Assembly (NCBI GenBank): GCA_963169045.1
Contig: CAUJDF010000094.1
Location: 1 to 64,000, forward strand
Direction: 5' to 3'
Length of the DNA: 64,000 nucleotides
From: Myxococcota bacterium
Lineage (GTDB): Bacteria; Myxococcota_A; Bradymonadia; UBA7976; UBA1532
The position numbers and the translations under genes are program-made. Within the stretch, counting starts at the first letter, position 1. The number at the start of each line of letters is the position of its first letter. The notes under the pieces are model-generated. The model made no database searches, was not told the origin of the DNA, and worked only from the letters and a program-made list of their open reading frames with translations. Shown piece after piece: positions 1-8,797 of this stretch.

Positions 1-19
1 CGCCGCTCGGCGCGCTCAG

Positions 20-195
20 GTCGGCTCCACGTCCGCGACCGACGAAGCGCACGGTCGACCGTGGTCGGCTCCACGTCCGCGACCGACGAAGCGCACGGTC
101 GACCGTGGTCGGCTCCACGTCCGCGACCGACGAAGCGCACGGCCGACCGTGGTCGGCGCCGGTCCGCGACCGACGGAGACCACGGTCGACCGGGA
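20..195. repeat. 44-bp tandem repeat array with palindromes
   Basis: A 44-bp unit is repeated head to tail at 20-63, 64-107 and 108-151, followed by a decayed fourth copy to about 195. Units one and two each end in the perfect 14-bp palindrome CACGGTCGACCGTG (50-63, 94-107); unit three has one substitution in it. There are no spacers between units, so this is not a CRISPR array. It lies just beyond the stop codon of the minus-strand export gate gene. I see no convincing reading frame in 1-248. Confidence 0.9.
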
Positions 196-248
196 TCGGC
201 GTGACCACCGCGTGCACGGCCCCTCGGTTCGAGCCGGGCGCGCGGCGC

Positions 249-2057
249 CTACTCGCCGACGACCGCCAGCGGCGTCACCCGCGTCCCCGGCAGCAGCTCG
301 TCGGCGCCGACGATCGGCACGTCCGGCAGCAGGTCGCCGAGCGCCGCCCACGCCCGCTCGCGCACGTCCGGCGCCACGAGCAGCGCAGCCCGCGGCCGCT
401 GCGCCCGCAGCGCGCGCACCGCGGCGACCACGTCCTCCACGTGCGCGGGCGCCGGCCCGGCCTCGCGCCGCAGCGCCTCCTCGAAGCTCGCCGCCGCCAC
501 GACGACGTCGGCCCGCCCGTCCGGCGCCAGGCGGTGCGTGATCAGCGGGCCGAGCGCGCGCCGGACCGCGCGATACTGCTCGGCCTCCCGCGCGTCGAGC
601 GGGAGCGGGGCCAGGGCCTCGAGCACCGCGGCGAGGTCGCGCACGGGCACGTCCTCGGCGAGCAGGCGCTGCAACAGGCGCGCGAGCCGCGGGACGTCGA
701 TCCGCCGCGGCACGACGGCGCGTAGGAGCGCGGGATGGGTGGTCTCGAGGCGCGACAGGCGATCGCTGACGGCCTGCACGCCGAGCAGGGGGCCGGCGTG
801 CCGCCGCCAGGCGGCCGCGCAGTCGAGCGCGAGGCGCTCGTCGGGCGGCAGGCCGGGACCGGGGACGAGGACGCCGCGCGCGACGGGCGCCTCGCCGACC
901 TCGACGCGCCAGCCGGCCGGGGGGAGCTCGGCGGCGCTGAGGGTGACGGCGGGCGGCGGCACGTCGAGGCCGTACTCGCGCTGCAGCCGCAGGCGCGCGC
1001 GCTCCGCGACCTCCTCCGGTGGGACCGGGCCCAGGGCCCGGAGCGCGTCCGGATGGAGGCGCAGGCCCAGAGGCGCCGGATCGACGGGCAGCGGCGGCGC
1101 CTCGCGCTCCCGGCGGGACCGCCACAGGCCGCCGAACGCGAGCGCGCCCCCGACCGGCACGAACGCCAGCCCCGGGAGGCCGGGCAGCGCCCCGAGGGCC
1201 GCCAGCAGGCCGCCCGCCGTCACGAGCGCCCGCCCGCGCCCCGCCACCTGGCGCGCGAGCAGCGTGCCGAGCGCCGGCGCCTCGGGATCGGCGACCCGCG
1301 TCACCACCAGGCCGGCGGCGATGGCGTTGAGCAGCGCCGGGATCTGCGCCAGCAGGCCGTCGCCCACGGTCAGCACGAGGTAGGTCCGCGTCGCCTGCTC
1401 GAGCGAGAGCCCGCGCTGCACGAGGCCCACCGCGAGGCCGCCGACCAGGTTCACCCCCACGATGCACAGCCCGGCGATCGCGTCCCCGCGGACGAACTTC
1501 ATCGCGCCGTCCATGGCGCCGTAGAAGGAGGAATCGGAAGCGAGCGAGGCGCGTCGGCTCCGCGCCGCCTCCGGGTCGAGCAGCCCGGAGCGGACGTCGG
1601 CGTCGATGGCCAGCTGTCGGCCCGGCAGCCCGTCGAGGGCGAAGCGGGCACCGACCTGGGCCACGCGCTCCGCCCCGCGGGCGATGACGAGGTACTGGGC
1701 GATGGTGAGGACCGCGAACACGACCGCGCCGGCGAGCGGGTTGCCGGCGACGACGGCGTCGCCGAAGGCGGCCACCACCGTCCCCGCGTCGCCGCGGGCG
1801 AGCACGAGGCGGGTGGTGGAGATGTTCAGGCCGAGCCGCAGCAGCGTGGCCAGCAGCAGGATGGACGGCAGCGCCGAGAGGTCCTGCGGGCGGCGCGCGC
1901 CGAGGGCGGCCACGAGCACCGCCGCCGACGCCCCGAGCTGGAGCGGCAGCAGCACGTCCAGCAGCGCCGACGGCACCGGAAACACCAGAAGCGCTATGAT
2001 GCCGGCGACGACCGTCGCCAGCACCGTATCGGGCATTCGTCCGATGCGTCCGTTCAC
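249..2057 (-). CDS. FHIPEP-family type III export gate protein (FlhA/SctV-like)
   Basis: A 602-aa protein of the FHIPEP family, the export gate of flagellar (FlhA) or non-flagellar (SctV) type III secretion. About 300 N-terminal residues are hydrophobic membrane segments with family signatures: LLRLGLNISTTRLVL, ARFALDGLPGRQLAIDAD and SFYGAMDGAMKFVRGDAIAGL-like blocks. The C-terminal half is the cytoplasmic substrate-docking domain, with the typical region around LLGVQAVSDRL and VVPRRIDVPRLARLLQ. It is shorter than usual for the family (roughly 680-700 aa), mainly in the cytoplasmic half. The GTG start at 2057 has GGGAG just upstream; an ATG lies seven codons inside. No other flagellar or secretion gene is in the window on its upstream side; genes beyond position 1 cannot be seen. 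Family sure; flagellar versus injectisome undecided. Confidence 0.9.
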   Translation of the reverse strand: MNGRIGRMPDTVLATVVAGIIALLVFPVPSALLDVLLPLQLGASAAVLVAALGARRPQDLSALPSILLLATLLRLGLNISTTRLVLARGDAGTVVAAFGDAVVAGNPLAGAVVFAVLTIAQYLVIARGAERVAQVGARFALDGLPGRQLAIDADVRSGLLDPEAARSRRASLASDSSFYGAMDGAMKFVRGDAIAGLCIVGVNLVGGLAVGLVQRGLSLEQATRTYLVLTVGDGLLAQIPALLNAIAAGLVVTRVADPEAPALGTLLARQVAGRGRALVTAGGLLAALGALPGLPGLAFVPVGGALAFGGLWRSRREREAPPLPVDPAPLGLRLHPDALRALGPVPPEEVAERARLRLQREYGLDVPPPAVTLSAAELPPAGWRVEVGEAPVARGVLVPGPGLPPDERLALDCAAAWRRHAGPLLGVQAVSDRLSRLETTHPALLRAVVPRRIDVPRLARLLQRLLAEDVPVRDLAAVLEALAPLPLDAREAEQYRAVRRALGPLITHRLAPDGRADVVVAAASFEEALRREAGPAPAHVEDVVAAVRALRAQRPRAALLVAPDVRERAWAALGDLLPDVPIVGADELLPGTRVTPLAVVGE

Positions 2058-2074
2058 CGCGTGCTCCCGCCCGT

Positions 2075-2100
2075 CCGGCGCGCTTTCTTGCGCGCGCCGG
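2075..2100. promoter_or_regulatory. Inverted repeat between divergent genes
   Basis: Nine-base arms CCGGCGCGC (2075-2083) and GCGCGCCGG (2092-2100) flank 8 nt. The right arm overlaps the putative -35 of the downstream HD-GYP gene, so an operator role is possible. In such GC-rich DNA a chance hairpin is also possible. Confidence 0.35.
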
Positions 2101-2115
2101 CCTCGGTGGTACGCT
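2088..2115 (+). promoter_or_regulatory. Promoter for the HD-GYP response regulator
   Basis: TTGCGC (2088-2093), 16-nt spacer, TACGCT (2110-2115). A transcript would begin near 2122, leaving about 36 nt of leader with the GGAGG ribosome site ahead of the ATG at 2159. A GTG at 2123 lies exactly 7 nt after the -10 and could be an alternative leaderless start. Confidence 0.5.
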
Positions 2116-2158
2116 GATGTAGGTGCTTACGCTCCAAGGCCCTCTGGAGGTCCGTGAG

Positions 2159-3700
2159 ATGAAGCAGGTCGCTCTCGAGGATCCATCGGCGGGAGGGCAC
2201 CGCGAGGCCGAGCCGGCGGGTCGCGACCGCCCCGTCGAGGGCAGCGTGGGGCCCGCGCGCATCCTGGTGGTGGACGACGAGCAGGTGATCCGCGAGATCC
2301 TCGCCGACTTCCTGCTGATGGAGGGCTTCCAGGTCGGCACGGCCGGCGACGCCGAGGGCGCGCTCGTCGAGCTCGGCAAGCGCCCCTACAACCTCGTCAT
2401 CACCGACCTCAAGATGCCGGGCATGGGCGGCCTCGAGCTGCTCGGCGCCGTGCGCGAGGCGCACCCCGACGTGGTCACGCTGATCATGACCGGCTACGGC
2501 ACGGTCGAGACGGCGATCGAGGCCATGAAGCGCGGCGCGTACGACTACGTCCTCAAGCCGTTCAAGGTCGAGGAGGTCGTCCACACGGTGAAGCGCGGCC
2601 TCGAGCAGCAGCGGCTGCGCGCCGAGAACATCGAGCTGCGCTCCGCCCTCTCGCTCTACCGCCTCGCCGCGCGCCTCGGCGACGAGATCGAGCTCGCCGC
2701 CGTCCTGCGCCTCATCGTCGACACCGTGCGCGAGCAGACCGGCGCCGACCGCGTCAGCGTCATCCTGTTGCCCCACGACGACGTGCGCTGGGAGGGCGCC
2801 CACTCCGGCACCGGCGAGCCGCTCACCGAGCACGACCTCACCGAAGAGGCCATCGCCGCCCGCGACCCGGTCCTCGCGGTGAACGGCCGCAGCTTTCGGT
2901 ACCTGCGCGCGTCGGAGCGCACGCAGTCGGTGTCGTCGTTGCTCCTGCTGCCGCTCGTCAGCCGCGGCCGCCTGCTCGGCATGCTCGTCGCGGCGCGCGA
3001 CGGCGCGCGCCCGTTCGTCGAGGGGCAGCGCAAGCTGCTGACCATCCTCGCCGACCGCGCCGCCGCCGCCGTGCACAACGCCCAGCTCTTCGAGGAGCAG
3101 GAGCGCACCTTCCGCGAGACGATCGAGGCGTTCGTCGCCGCCCTCGAGGACAAGGACCGCTACACCCGCGGCCACTCCGAGCGCGTCGCCGAGTTCGCGA
3201 TGATCACCGCGCAGCAGCTCGGCCAGCCGGAGCACGACGTCGAGCTCGTCTACCAGGGCGGCCGCCTGCACGACATCGGCAAGCTCACGCTGAAGGCCGA
3301 GGAGCTCAACAAGCCCGGCGCGCTCACCCGCGAGGAGTTCGAGCGCTTCAAGGCGCACCCGGTCTACGGCGAGCAGCTCATGCGGCGCATCCCGTGCTTC
3401 CGCAAGATCCTCGCCGCCATCGGCGGGCACCACGAGAAATACGACGGCACCGGCTACCCGCGCGGCCTGCGCGGCGACGACATCCCGTTCATCGCGCGCA
3501 TCATGGCCGTCGCCGACACCTACGACGCCATGACGAGCCATCGCGCCTACCGCAGCGCGCTCACCCACGCCTTCGCGGTCGACGAGATGCGGCGCTGCGC
3601 CGGCAGCCAGTTCGACCCGGCCGTCGTCGAGGCCTTCCTCGTCGCCATCGAGGGCTGGCGCGAGCGGCGCCGCGCCGAAGGCCGCGAATTCCCGCGCTGA
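2159..3700 (+). CDS. Response regulator with GAF and HD-GYP c-di-GMP phosphodiesterase domains
   Basis: 513 aa. Residues ~33-150 form a receiver domain (ARILVVDDEQ, phosphoacceptor Asp in VITDLKMPG, Lys in VLKPF). A GAF-like sensor follows (~165-310), then an HD-GYP domain (~325-500) with HD in RLHDIGKL, HHEKYDGTGYP and ADTYDAMTSHRAYR. HD-GYP enzymes hydrolyse the second messenger c-di-GMP, so this should be a phosphorylation- and ligand-controlled switch for surface or motility traits. The ATG at 2159 is chosen because GGAGG (2146-2150) sits 8 nt before it; the frame can also open at GTG 2123. It is divergent from the export gate gene. No cognate kinase is adjacent. Confidence 0.93.
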   Translation: MKQVALEDPSAGGHREAEPAGRDRPVEGSVGPARILVVDDEQVIREILADFLLMEGFQVGTAGDAEGALVELGKRPYNLVITDLKMPGMGGLELLGAVREAHPDVVTLIMTGYGTVETAIEAMKRGAYDYVLKPFKVEEVVHTVKRGLEQQRLRAENIELRSALSLYRLAARLGDEIELAAVLRLIVDTVREQTGADRVSVILLPHDDVRWEGAHSGTGEPLTEHDLTEEAIAARDPVLAVNGRSFRYLRASERTQSVSSLLLLPLVSRGRLLGMLVAARDGARPFVEGQRKLLTILADRAAAAVHNAQLFEEQERTFRETIEAFVAALEDKDRYTRGHSERVAEFAMITAQQLGQPEHDVELVYQGGRLHDIGKLTLKAEELNKPGALTREEFERFKAHPVYGEQLMRRIPCFRKILAAIGGHHEKYDGTGYPRGLRGDDIPFIARIMAVADTYDAMTSHRAYRSALTHAFAVDEMRRCAGSQFDPAVVEAFLVAIEGWRERRRAEGREFPR

Positions 3701-3725
3701 GGCTGCATCGCCGAGCGCCCGGACG

Positions 3726-3731
3726 TACTCT
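3726..3731 (+). promoter_or_regulatory. Leaderless-type -10 element for the CotH lipoprotein gene
   Basis: TACTCT (3726-3731) followed by 7 nt and then the GTG start codon at 3739, so transcription should begin at or next to the start codon. There is no Shine-Dalgarno sequence. A weak -35 candidate, CTGCAT, lies 17 nt upstream. The same spacing is seen at 10889, 34094 and 45079. Confidence 0.45.
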
Positions 3732-3738
3732 CCCCCGC

Positions 3739-6700
3739 GTGCGCACTCCCATCCTCCTGGTCGCTCTGGGTCTGGCCGCCTGTGAAGGCGGCGCCTCGTC
3801 GTCGGGCGCCGACGATGCCTTCGCGCCGCCGGCGCCCGACGCCGGGCGCGACGCGGACGTCCCGCCGGCCGACGACGCGGCCCTCGCCGACGCCGCCCGG
3901 CCCGACGCCGCCGCGCCCGACGCCGCGGCGCCCGACGCGGGGCCGCCGCCGATCCCGCCGGTCCTGACCGAGGTCATGGCGCGCAACGACGCCACGCTGC
4001 GCGACGCCGACGGCGACTTCTCCGACTGGATCGAGGTGTTCAACCCGACGGCGGCGCCGCTCCCGCTCGCCGGCTGGTGCCTGACCGACGACCTCGAGGC
4101 GCCGTGCAAGTGGCCGTTCCCCGCCGGCGCGACGCTGGCGCCGGGCGAGCACCGCGTGGTCTTCGCCTCCGACAAGGACCGCGCCGGCCCGGAGCTCCAC
4201 ACGAACTTCAAGCTGGACGCCGCCGGCGAGGACGTCGCGATCGGCTCGGCGGCGGGCATCGTCCAGGCCTTCGAGGGCCTGCCGCCGCAGGTGGCCGACC
4301 GCGCTTGGGGCCTGCCCGCCACGGTGGAGCGCGCGGTCCTCGTCGAAGAGGACACGCCCGCCCGCGCGGCGGCGCTCGAGGGGCTCGCCGGCGACTGGCG
4401 CGCGCCCGACTACGACGACGCGTCCTGGACGGCGGGGCCGGCCGCGCTCGGCGACGCGCCGTCCGCCGCGCCGGCCGCCCCGACGGTGCTCGCCGACGCG
4501 CGCGCCGACTTCGACGGCGGCGCCTTCACGCACGGCGTCGTCGACCTGCTCGGCGACGGCGTCTTCACGCCGCTCGAGGACTTCGACGGCTACACCTGGC
4601 GCTCCCCCGGCGGCAGCTACGTCACCGCCGGCGTGCTGTACCCCGCCGGCGTGGAGAGCGGCGTGCTCGAGGCCGCGGTGCGCCGCTGGGTCGCGCCGGC
4701 GGCGGGCCGCGTGCGCCTCACCGGCGTCGTGGGCCCGACCTCCCACGTCGGCGACGGGGTCGTGGCGCGCATCCTCGTCGACGGCCGGCCGGTCTACGAG
4801 AACGCGCTGAAGGCCGACCTGAAGCGCTACGTCGTCGAGCTCGACCTCGTGGCGGGTGCCGTCGTCGACTTCGTGGTGGACCCGGGGCCCGACGGGGCCT
4901 CGTACGGCGACGAGACCCGGTTCACGGCGCGCATCGAGGCCGCCGGGGCCGAGAGCGCCCTGCCCGGGCCGGCGCTGGCCGACTCCGCGGCCCACTGGTC
5001 GCTCGACGGCGTGCAGGGCGGGCGCGGCTTCACCTACGGCACCTACGGCCCCGGCGGCGCGTTCACCGCCTTCCCGCGCAGCGAGCGGCCGCACGGCGAC
5101 GACGATTGGTGGGACGGCCGCCGCTACCTCCCGCCGGGCGCGGGCAGCGACGGCCTGCTGCTCGACGCGCTGGAGGCGCGCCCCGCGGCCGACCGCTGGC
5201 CCGCGCGCCGCTACGTGCTGCCCGAGGCCGGGCGCTACGTCGTGCGCTGGCACGTCGCGAAGGTCGAGCCCTGGGGCGACGGCGTGACCGCCCGCCTGCT
5301 GCACGACGGGCAGGCGGTCGACGGGGCGCCGCTGGCCGCCGACGACGTGCGCGGGGTGGAGCGGGTCGTCCTCGTCGAGGGCCGCGCCGGCCAGGCCGTC
5401 GACCTCGTCCTCGCGCCCGGCGGCGACCCCGACGGCGACCTCGCCACCACCGAGCTGCGCGTCTTCGCGCTGCCGGCGATCGGCGCCGCCGCCGTCCCCC
5501 CGGGCGACGGCGCCTTTGCGGTGCGCGTGCCGTTCACGTCGCCCGCGGGCTTCACGACGCTGCACCTGCGCGCCCACCACGTCGGCGCGTTCGACGCGAC
5601 GCTCGACGGCGCGCCGTTCGCCGCGGGCGAGGGGACGGGCCGGCGGGCCATCGAGGCGCCCGGCCCGGCGCCGGGCCGGCACCTGCTCGCCGCGGGCGTG
5701 CGGCTCGCCGGCACGGACCGCCTGTTCGCGCCCGTCCTCGAGGCCCGCCGCGCCACCTACCCTGCGCCGCGGGCCGGCTTCCTGCCGCCCACGCCCGGCG
5801 CCGCCAACGTGCCCGTCGAGCTCGACGGCCCGCCCGCCGTGCGCGTCGACGCGCGCCACCCCGCGGTCTCCGCCGGCGATCCGATCCGGGTGTCGGCGAC
5901 CGTGCTGCCCGGCGCCGCCCCGATCGCCCGCGTCGAGGCCGTCTACCGCGTCGGCTTCGGCCCGGAGGCCGTCGTCCCGCTCGCCGGCGACGGCGAGACG
6001 TTCACCGGCACGCTGCCCGACGCCGGCGCCGGCGAGCTCGTGCGCTTCCTCGTCCGCGCCACCGACGCCGAGGGCCGCGTCGCCACCGCCCCCGCGTTCG
6101 ACGATCCCGAGGACGACGAGCGCTGGTACGGCACCGTGGTCGCCCCCGCCGTCGACAGCCCGCTCGAGGTGCTGCACGTCTTCCTCGGCCGGCCCGACGA
6201 CGCCGGCACCGGCGAGGGCACCCGCGGCGCCGTCTTCTGGCGCGGCGAGCTCTACGACAACGTCCGCTTCGACGTGCACGGGCAGTCGAGCTACGACTTC
6301 CCGAAGCGGAGCTACAACGTCGACTTCCACGACGAGCACCGGTTCCGGATGGACGACCGGGCGCGCCCACAGAACGACGTCGACCTGCTCACCAACTACG
6401 GCGACAAGTCCAAGCTGCGGAATTCGCTCGCGTATCGCGTGTACGGCGAGGCGGGCGCCGGCGCGCACCTCGTCGTCCCGACGCGCGTGCACCTGAACGG
6501 CGCCTTCTTCGCGCTGTACGACATGCTCGACGACGGCGACGGGCGCTACCTCGAGCGCCTCGGCCTCGATCCCGACGGCGAGCTGTACAAGATGGACGAC
6601 GGCTTCGCCTCGATCCGCGGCGCCGAGAAGCGCACGCGGCGCGACGAGGACAAGCAGGCGCTGGCGGACATCGAGGCGCTCCTCGACGGCCCCGAGCCCG

Positions 6701-7551
6701 CGCGCGCGGCCATGGACCACGTGAACCTGTTCGCGATGGTCAACTTCCTGGCCGCGCACTTCGTCGTGGGCAACCTCGACTGCTGCCACAAGAACTACTA
6801 CGCCTACTACGACCGCGAGGGCACCGGCGAGTGGTGGTTCCTGCCGTGGGACGTGGACCTCTCGTTCGGCCGCGTCTGGACCGACGCGAACGCCTACTTC
6901 GATGACCGCCTCTTCCTGGCGCTGGACCTGCAGACGGGCGCCGGCAACCGGCTCGTGGACGCGTGCTTCGCGGTGCCGGGCTTCGGCGAGATGTACCGGC
7001 GCCGCGTGCGCACGCTGCTGGACCGCTTCGTCCAGCCGCCGGGCACGCCTTCGCCGTACCTCGAGGCGCGCATCGACGAGCTCGTGGCGCTCGTGCAGGC
7101 CGACGCCGCGCTCGACGACGCGGCCTGGGAGACGTGGGGCGCCCGCGAAGGCGTCGCGCGGGCCGTGCAGCGCCTGCGCGACGAGTGGCTCCCGGAGCGC
7201 CGCGCCTTCGTCTACGGGCGCATGACACCCGATCTCGGCGACGGGGACGCCTTGCCCGCCGCGCAGGGGTCGGTGCGCGTGCGCGTGGAGGCCGTCGCCG
7301 AGCCCCCGCACCTGCGCCTCGTGAACGAGGCCGGCGAGGCCGTCGACCTCTCCGACTACACGGTGCGCGGGGCGGGCGTGTCGCGACGCCTGTCGCCGGG
7401 CACGGTGATCCCCGCGGGCAGCACGCTGCGCGTGGTCGGCGACCGGCGCGCGTGGCGCGCGGCGCGCGGCGGGCGCATGGAACTGGTGCAGGGCAACTGG
7501 ACGGGCACGTTCGACGCCCGCGGCGAAGCGCCGGCGCTCGCGCCGCCCTGA
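3739..7551 (+). CDS. CotH-kinase lipoprotein with lamin-tail domains
   Basis: 1,270 aa. The GTG start gives a lipoprotein signal with lipobox LGLAAC (Cys15), then an Asp/Ala/Pro linker typical of myxobacterial surface lipoproteins. A lamin-tail-like domain follows (~75-190, starting LTEVMARNDATLRDADGDFS). Several beta-rich segments come next, and a CotH domain spans ~810-1075 with FDVHGQSSYDFPKRSYN, GNLDCCHKNYYAYYD and FLPWDVDLSFG, whose Asp residues match the CotH catalytic positions. The C-terminus (~1190-1255) resembles a second lamin-tail domain. CotH proteins are atypical protein kinases, first known from Bacillus spores; lamin-tail domains are common on secreted bacterial proteins. Predicted outer-surface or periplasmic. 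Substrate unknown. It stands alone in its unit. Confidence 0.88.
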   Translation: MRTPILLVALGLAACEGGASSSGADDAFAPPAPDAGRDADVPPADDAALADAARPDAAAPDAAAPDAGPPPIPPVLTEVMARNDATLRDADGDFSDWIEVFNPTAAPLPLAGWCLTDDLEAPCKWPFPAGATLAPGEHRVVFASDKDRAGPELHTNFKLDAAGEDVAIGSAAGIVQAFEGLPPQVADRAWGLPATVERAVLVEEDTPARAAALEGLAGDWRAPDYDDASWTAGPAALGDAPSAAPAAPTVLADARADFDGGAFTHGVVDLLGDGVFTPLEDFDGYTWRSPGGSYVTAGVLYPAGVESGVLEAAVRRWVAPAAGRVRLTGVVGPTSHVGDGVVARILVDGRPVYENALKADLKRYVVELDLVAGAVVDFVVDPGPDGASYGDETRFTARIEAAGAESALPGPALADSAAHWSLDGVQGGRGFTYGTYGPGGAFTAFPRSERPHGDDDWWDGRRYLPPGAGSDGLLLDALEARPAADRWPARRYVLPEAGRYVVRWHVAKVEPWGDGVTARLLHDGQAVDGAPLAADDVRGVERVVLVEGRAGQAVDLVLAPGGDPDGDLATTELRVFALPAIGAAAVPPGDGAFAVRVPFTSPAGFTTLHLRAHHVGAFDATLDGAPFAAGEGTGRRAIEAPGPAPGRHLLAAGVRLAGTDRLFAPVLEARRATYPAPRAGFLPPTPGAANVPVELDGPPAVRVDARHPAVSAGDPIRVSATVLPGAAPIARVEAVYRVGFGPEAVVPLAGDGETFTGTLPDAGAGELVRFLVRATDAEGRVATAPAFDDPEDDERWYGTVVAPAVDSPLEVLHVFLGRPDDAGTGEGTRGAVFWRGELYDNVRFDVHGQSSYDFPKRSYNVDFHDEHRFRMDDRARPQNDVDLLTNYGDKSKLRNSLAYRVYGEAGAGAHLVVPTRVHLNGAFFALYDMLDDGDGRYLERLGLDPDGELYKMDDGFASIRGAEKRTRRDEDKQALADIEALLDGPEPARAAMDHVNLFAMVNFLAAHFVVGNLDCCHKNYYAYYDREGTGEWWFLPWDVDLSFGRVWTDANAYFDDRLFLALDLQTGAGNRLVDACFAVPGFGEMYRRRVRTLLDRFVQPPGTPSPYLEARIDELVALVQADAALDDAAWETWGAREGVARAVQRLRDEWLPERRAFVYGRMTPDLGDGDALPAAQGSVRVRVEAVAEPPHLRLVNEAGEAVDLSDYTVRGAGVSRRLSPGTVIPAGSTLRVVGDRRAWRAARGGRMELVQGNWTGTFDARGEAPALAPP

Positions 7552-7711
7552 CGCGGCGGATGCAGGCGTCCGGCGGCGTCGTCGGACCGCTCGCGCGCGA
7601 AGCGGGTCAGGCGACGCTCGCGAACCAGAAGGACTCGACCTTGCCGGCCCTCCGGGTGACGACGTGTCCGGGCCGCGATCCGAGGCGCGGTCGCGGCGCG
7701 TCGAACACCCC

Positions 7712-7962
7712 CCGGGACGCCGCCCCGCCGGCCCTTCCACCCCTGAAACACCCCCCGGGACGACGTCACCGTCGCACCGCGACGCCGAGCACACCCGCCG
7801 GGACGCCGTCACCGTCGCACTGCGACACCGCACACATCGGCCGGGACGGCGTCACCGCCGCACTGCGACGCGTCGCACACCGGCCGGGACGGCGTCACCG
7901 TCCCACTGCGACGCGTCACCCTGCCACCCGCGCGCCGTCCCGGTCGCGCTGCGACGCTTCAC
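7712..7962. repeat. 43-bp tandem repeat array
   Basis: Four head-to-tail copies of a 43-bp unit begin with GGGAC at 7757, 7800, 7843 and 7886. A partial copy at 7712 (45 bp earlier) and a decayed copy from about 7929 flank them. Units carry small inverted repeats such as GTCGCA-C-TGCGAC and GACGG-CGTCA-CCGTC. The array fills the 508-bp gap between the CotH gene and the convergent gene at 8060. Open frames through it are repeat-driven and have no protein-like composition; outside the array I see nothing else in the gap. Confidence 0.85.
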
Positions 7963-8059
7963 GGCAGCGCCTCCGGCAGCATCCCCGCCGGCACCCAGCG
8001 CACGCGCGTCGCGCCGACCTGCGCCGAGCGCGCCTCCAACGAGGAGGGTTCATCCAAAC

Positions 8060-8752
8060 TCAGGCGGTCGGCACGTCGGGCGCGTCGGGCGCCTCCGGCT
8101 CGTCGGCGGCGCGGTCGCGGGTCTCGCCGAGGAAGAACGCATCGGCCCAGGCGCGGCCGCGTCGCTCGCGCGCGGCGAGCGCGAGGAGCTGGCTGTAGGT
8201 GGCGAGGCAGAGGGCGTTGGCCTCCTCCTTCCACGCCTGCACGTCGAGGCGGGCCTCGGTCCGCGCGAGCTCGGCCTTGCGGCGCGCCTCGAGGGCGGCG
8301 CGGCCCGCCTCGATGGCGGCCTGCAGCGCGGGGACGTGGGCGGCGCGGAAGGCGTCGTCGAAGTGGCGCAGCGAGAGCTTCTCGACGACGTCGGCGGCGA
8401 TCACGAGCTGACGGGCGAGCGCGTGGCGGATGCGCTCCGCCAGCCCGTCGGGGAACAGCGCGCGGAAGCCGGGCGCGTCGCGGTCCTGCCGGGCCGCGTG
8501 GAGCGCGTCGGCGTGGAGCGTCCGCAGCCGGTCGTCGACGCCGCCGTCGGCGATGCGCCCGCGCGCATAGGCCTGCAGCAGGCCCCGGCGCGCCCCCAGG
8601 TCCTGCTCGAGCAACGGCCCGAACGTCGCGAGGTGCGCCGTCAGGACGTCGGCGAACGGTGCGGTCTCCGGCGTCGCCAGCAGCGCCGCCTCCGCATAGA
8701 CGAGGTTGTCCCAGAACACGAAGACAGAACGATTCAGAGGCAGCGATCGCAT
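8060..8752 (-). CDS. Hypothetical helical protein
   Basis: 230 aa, no signal peptide, no recognised family. The sequence is mostly amphipathic helix with a charged coiled-coil-like stretch (~140-190, rich in Ala, Glu and Arg) and an acidic, proline-containing tail (EPEAPDAPDV). The ATG at 8752 is preceded by GGAGGGAGGG about 7 nt away, an unusually strong ribosome site. This sets the start, although the frame is open far upstream. Monocistronic on the minus strand with its own promoter candidate. Function unknown. Confidence 0.7.
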   Translation of the reverse strand: MRSLPLNRSVFVFWDNLVYAEAALLATPETAPFADVLTAHLATFGPLLEQDLGARRGLLQAYARGRIADGGVDDRLRTLHADALHAARQDRDAPGFRALFPDGLAERIRHALARQLVIAADVVEKLSLRHFDDAFRAAHVPALQAAIEAGRAALEARRKAELARTEARLDVQAWKEEANALCLATYSQLLALAARERRGRAWADAFFLGETRDRAADEPEAPDAPDVPTA

Positions 8753-8797
8753 GCGTTTGCCCTCCCTCCATCGCCGAAGCCACCCGGCGGTCCGGCG

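Noticed and set aside
20-195. CRISPR array
   Set aside because: Units are directly adjacent with no unique spacers; the same holds for the arrays at 7712-7962 and 51143-51408, and no cas genes are present.
4077-6905. 942-codon plus-strand frame overlapping the CotH gene
   Set aside because: Out of frame with the lamin-tail/CotH protein and almost entirely Arg/Pro/Gly/Ala.
3547-7833. 1,428-codon minus-strand frame opposite the CotH lipoprotein
   Set aside because: Shadow of the plus-strand gene; no recognisable motif, and it runs into the non-coding 43-bp repeat array.
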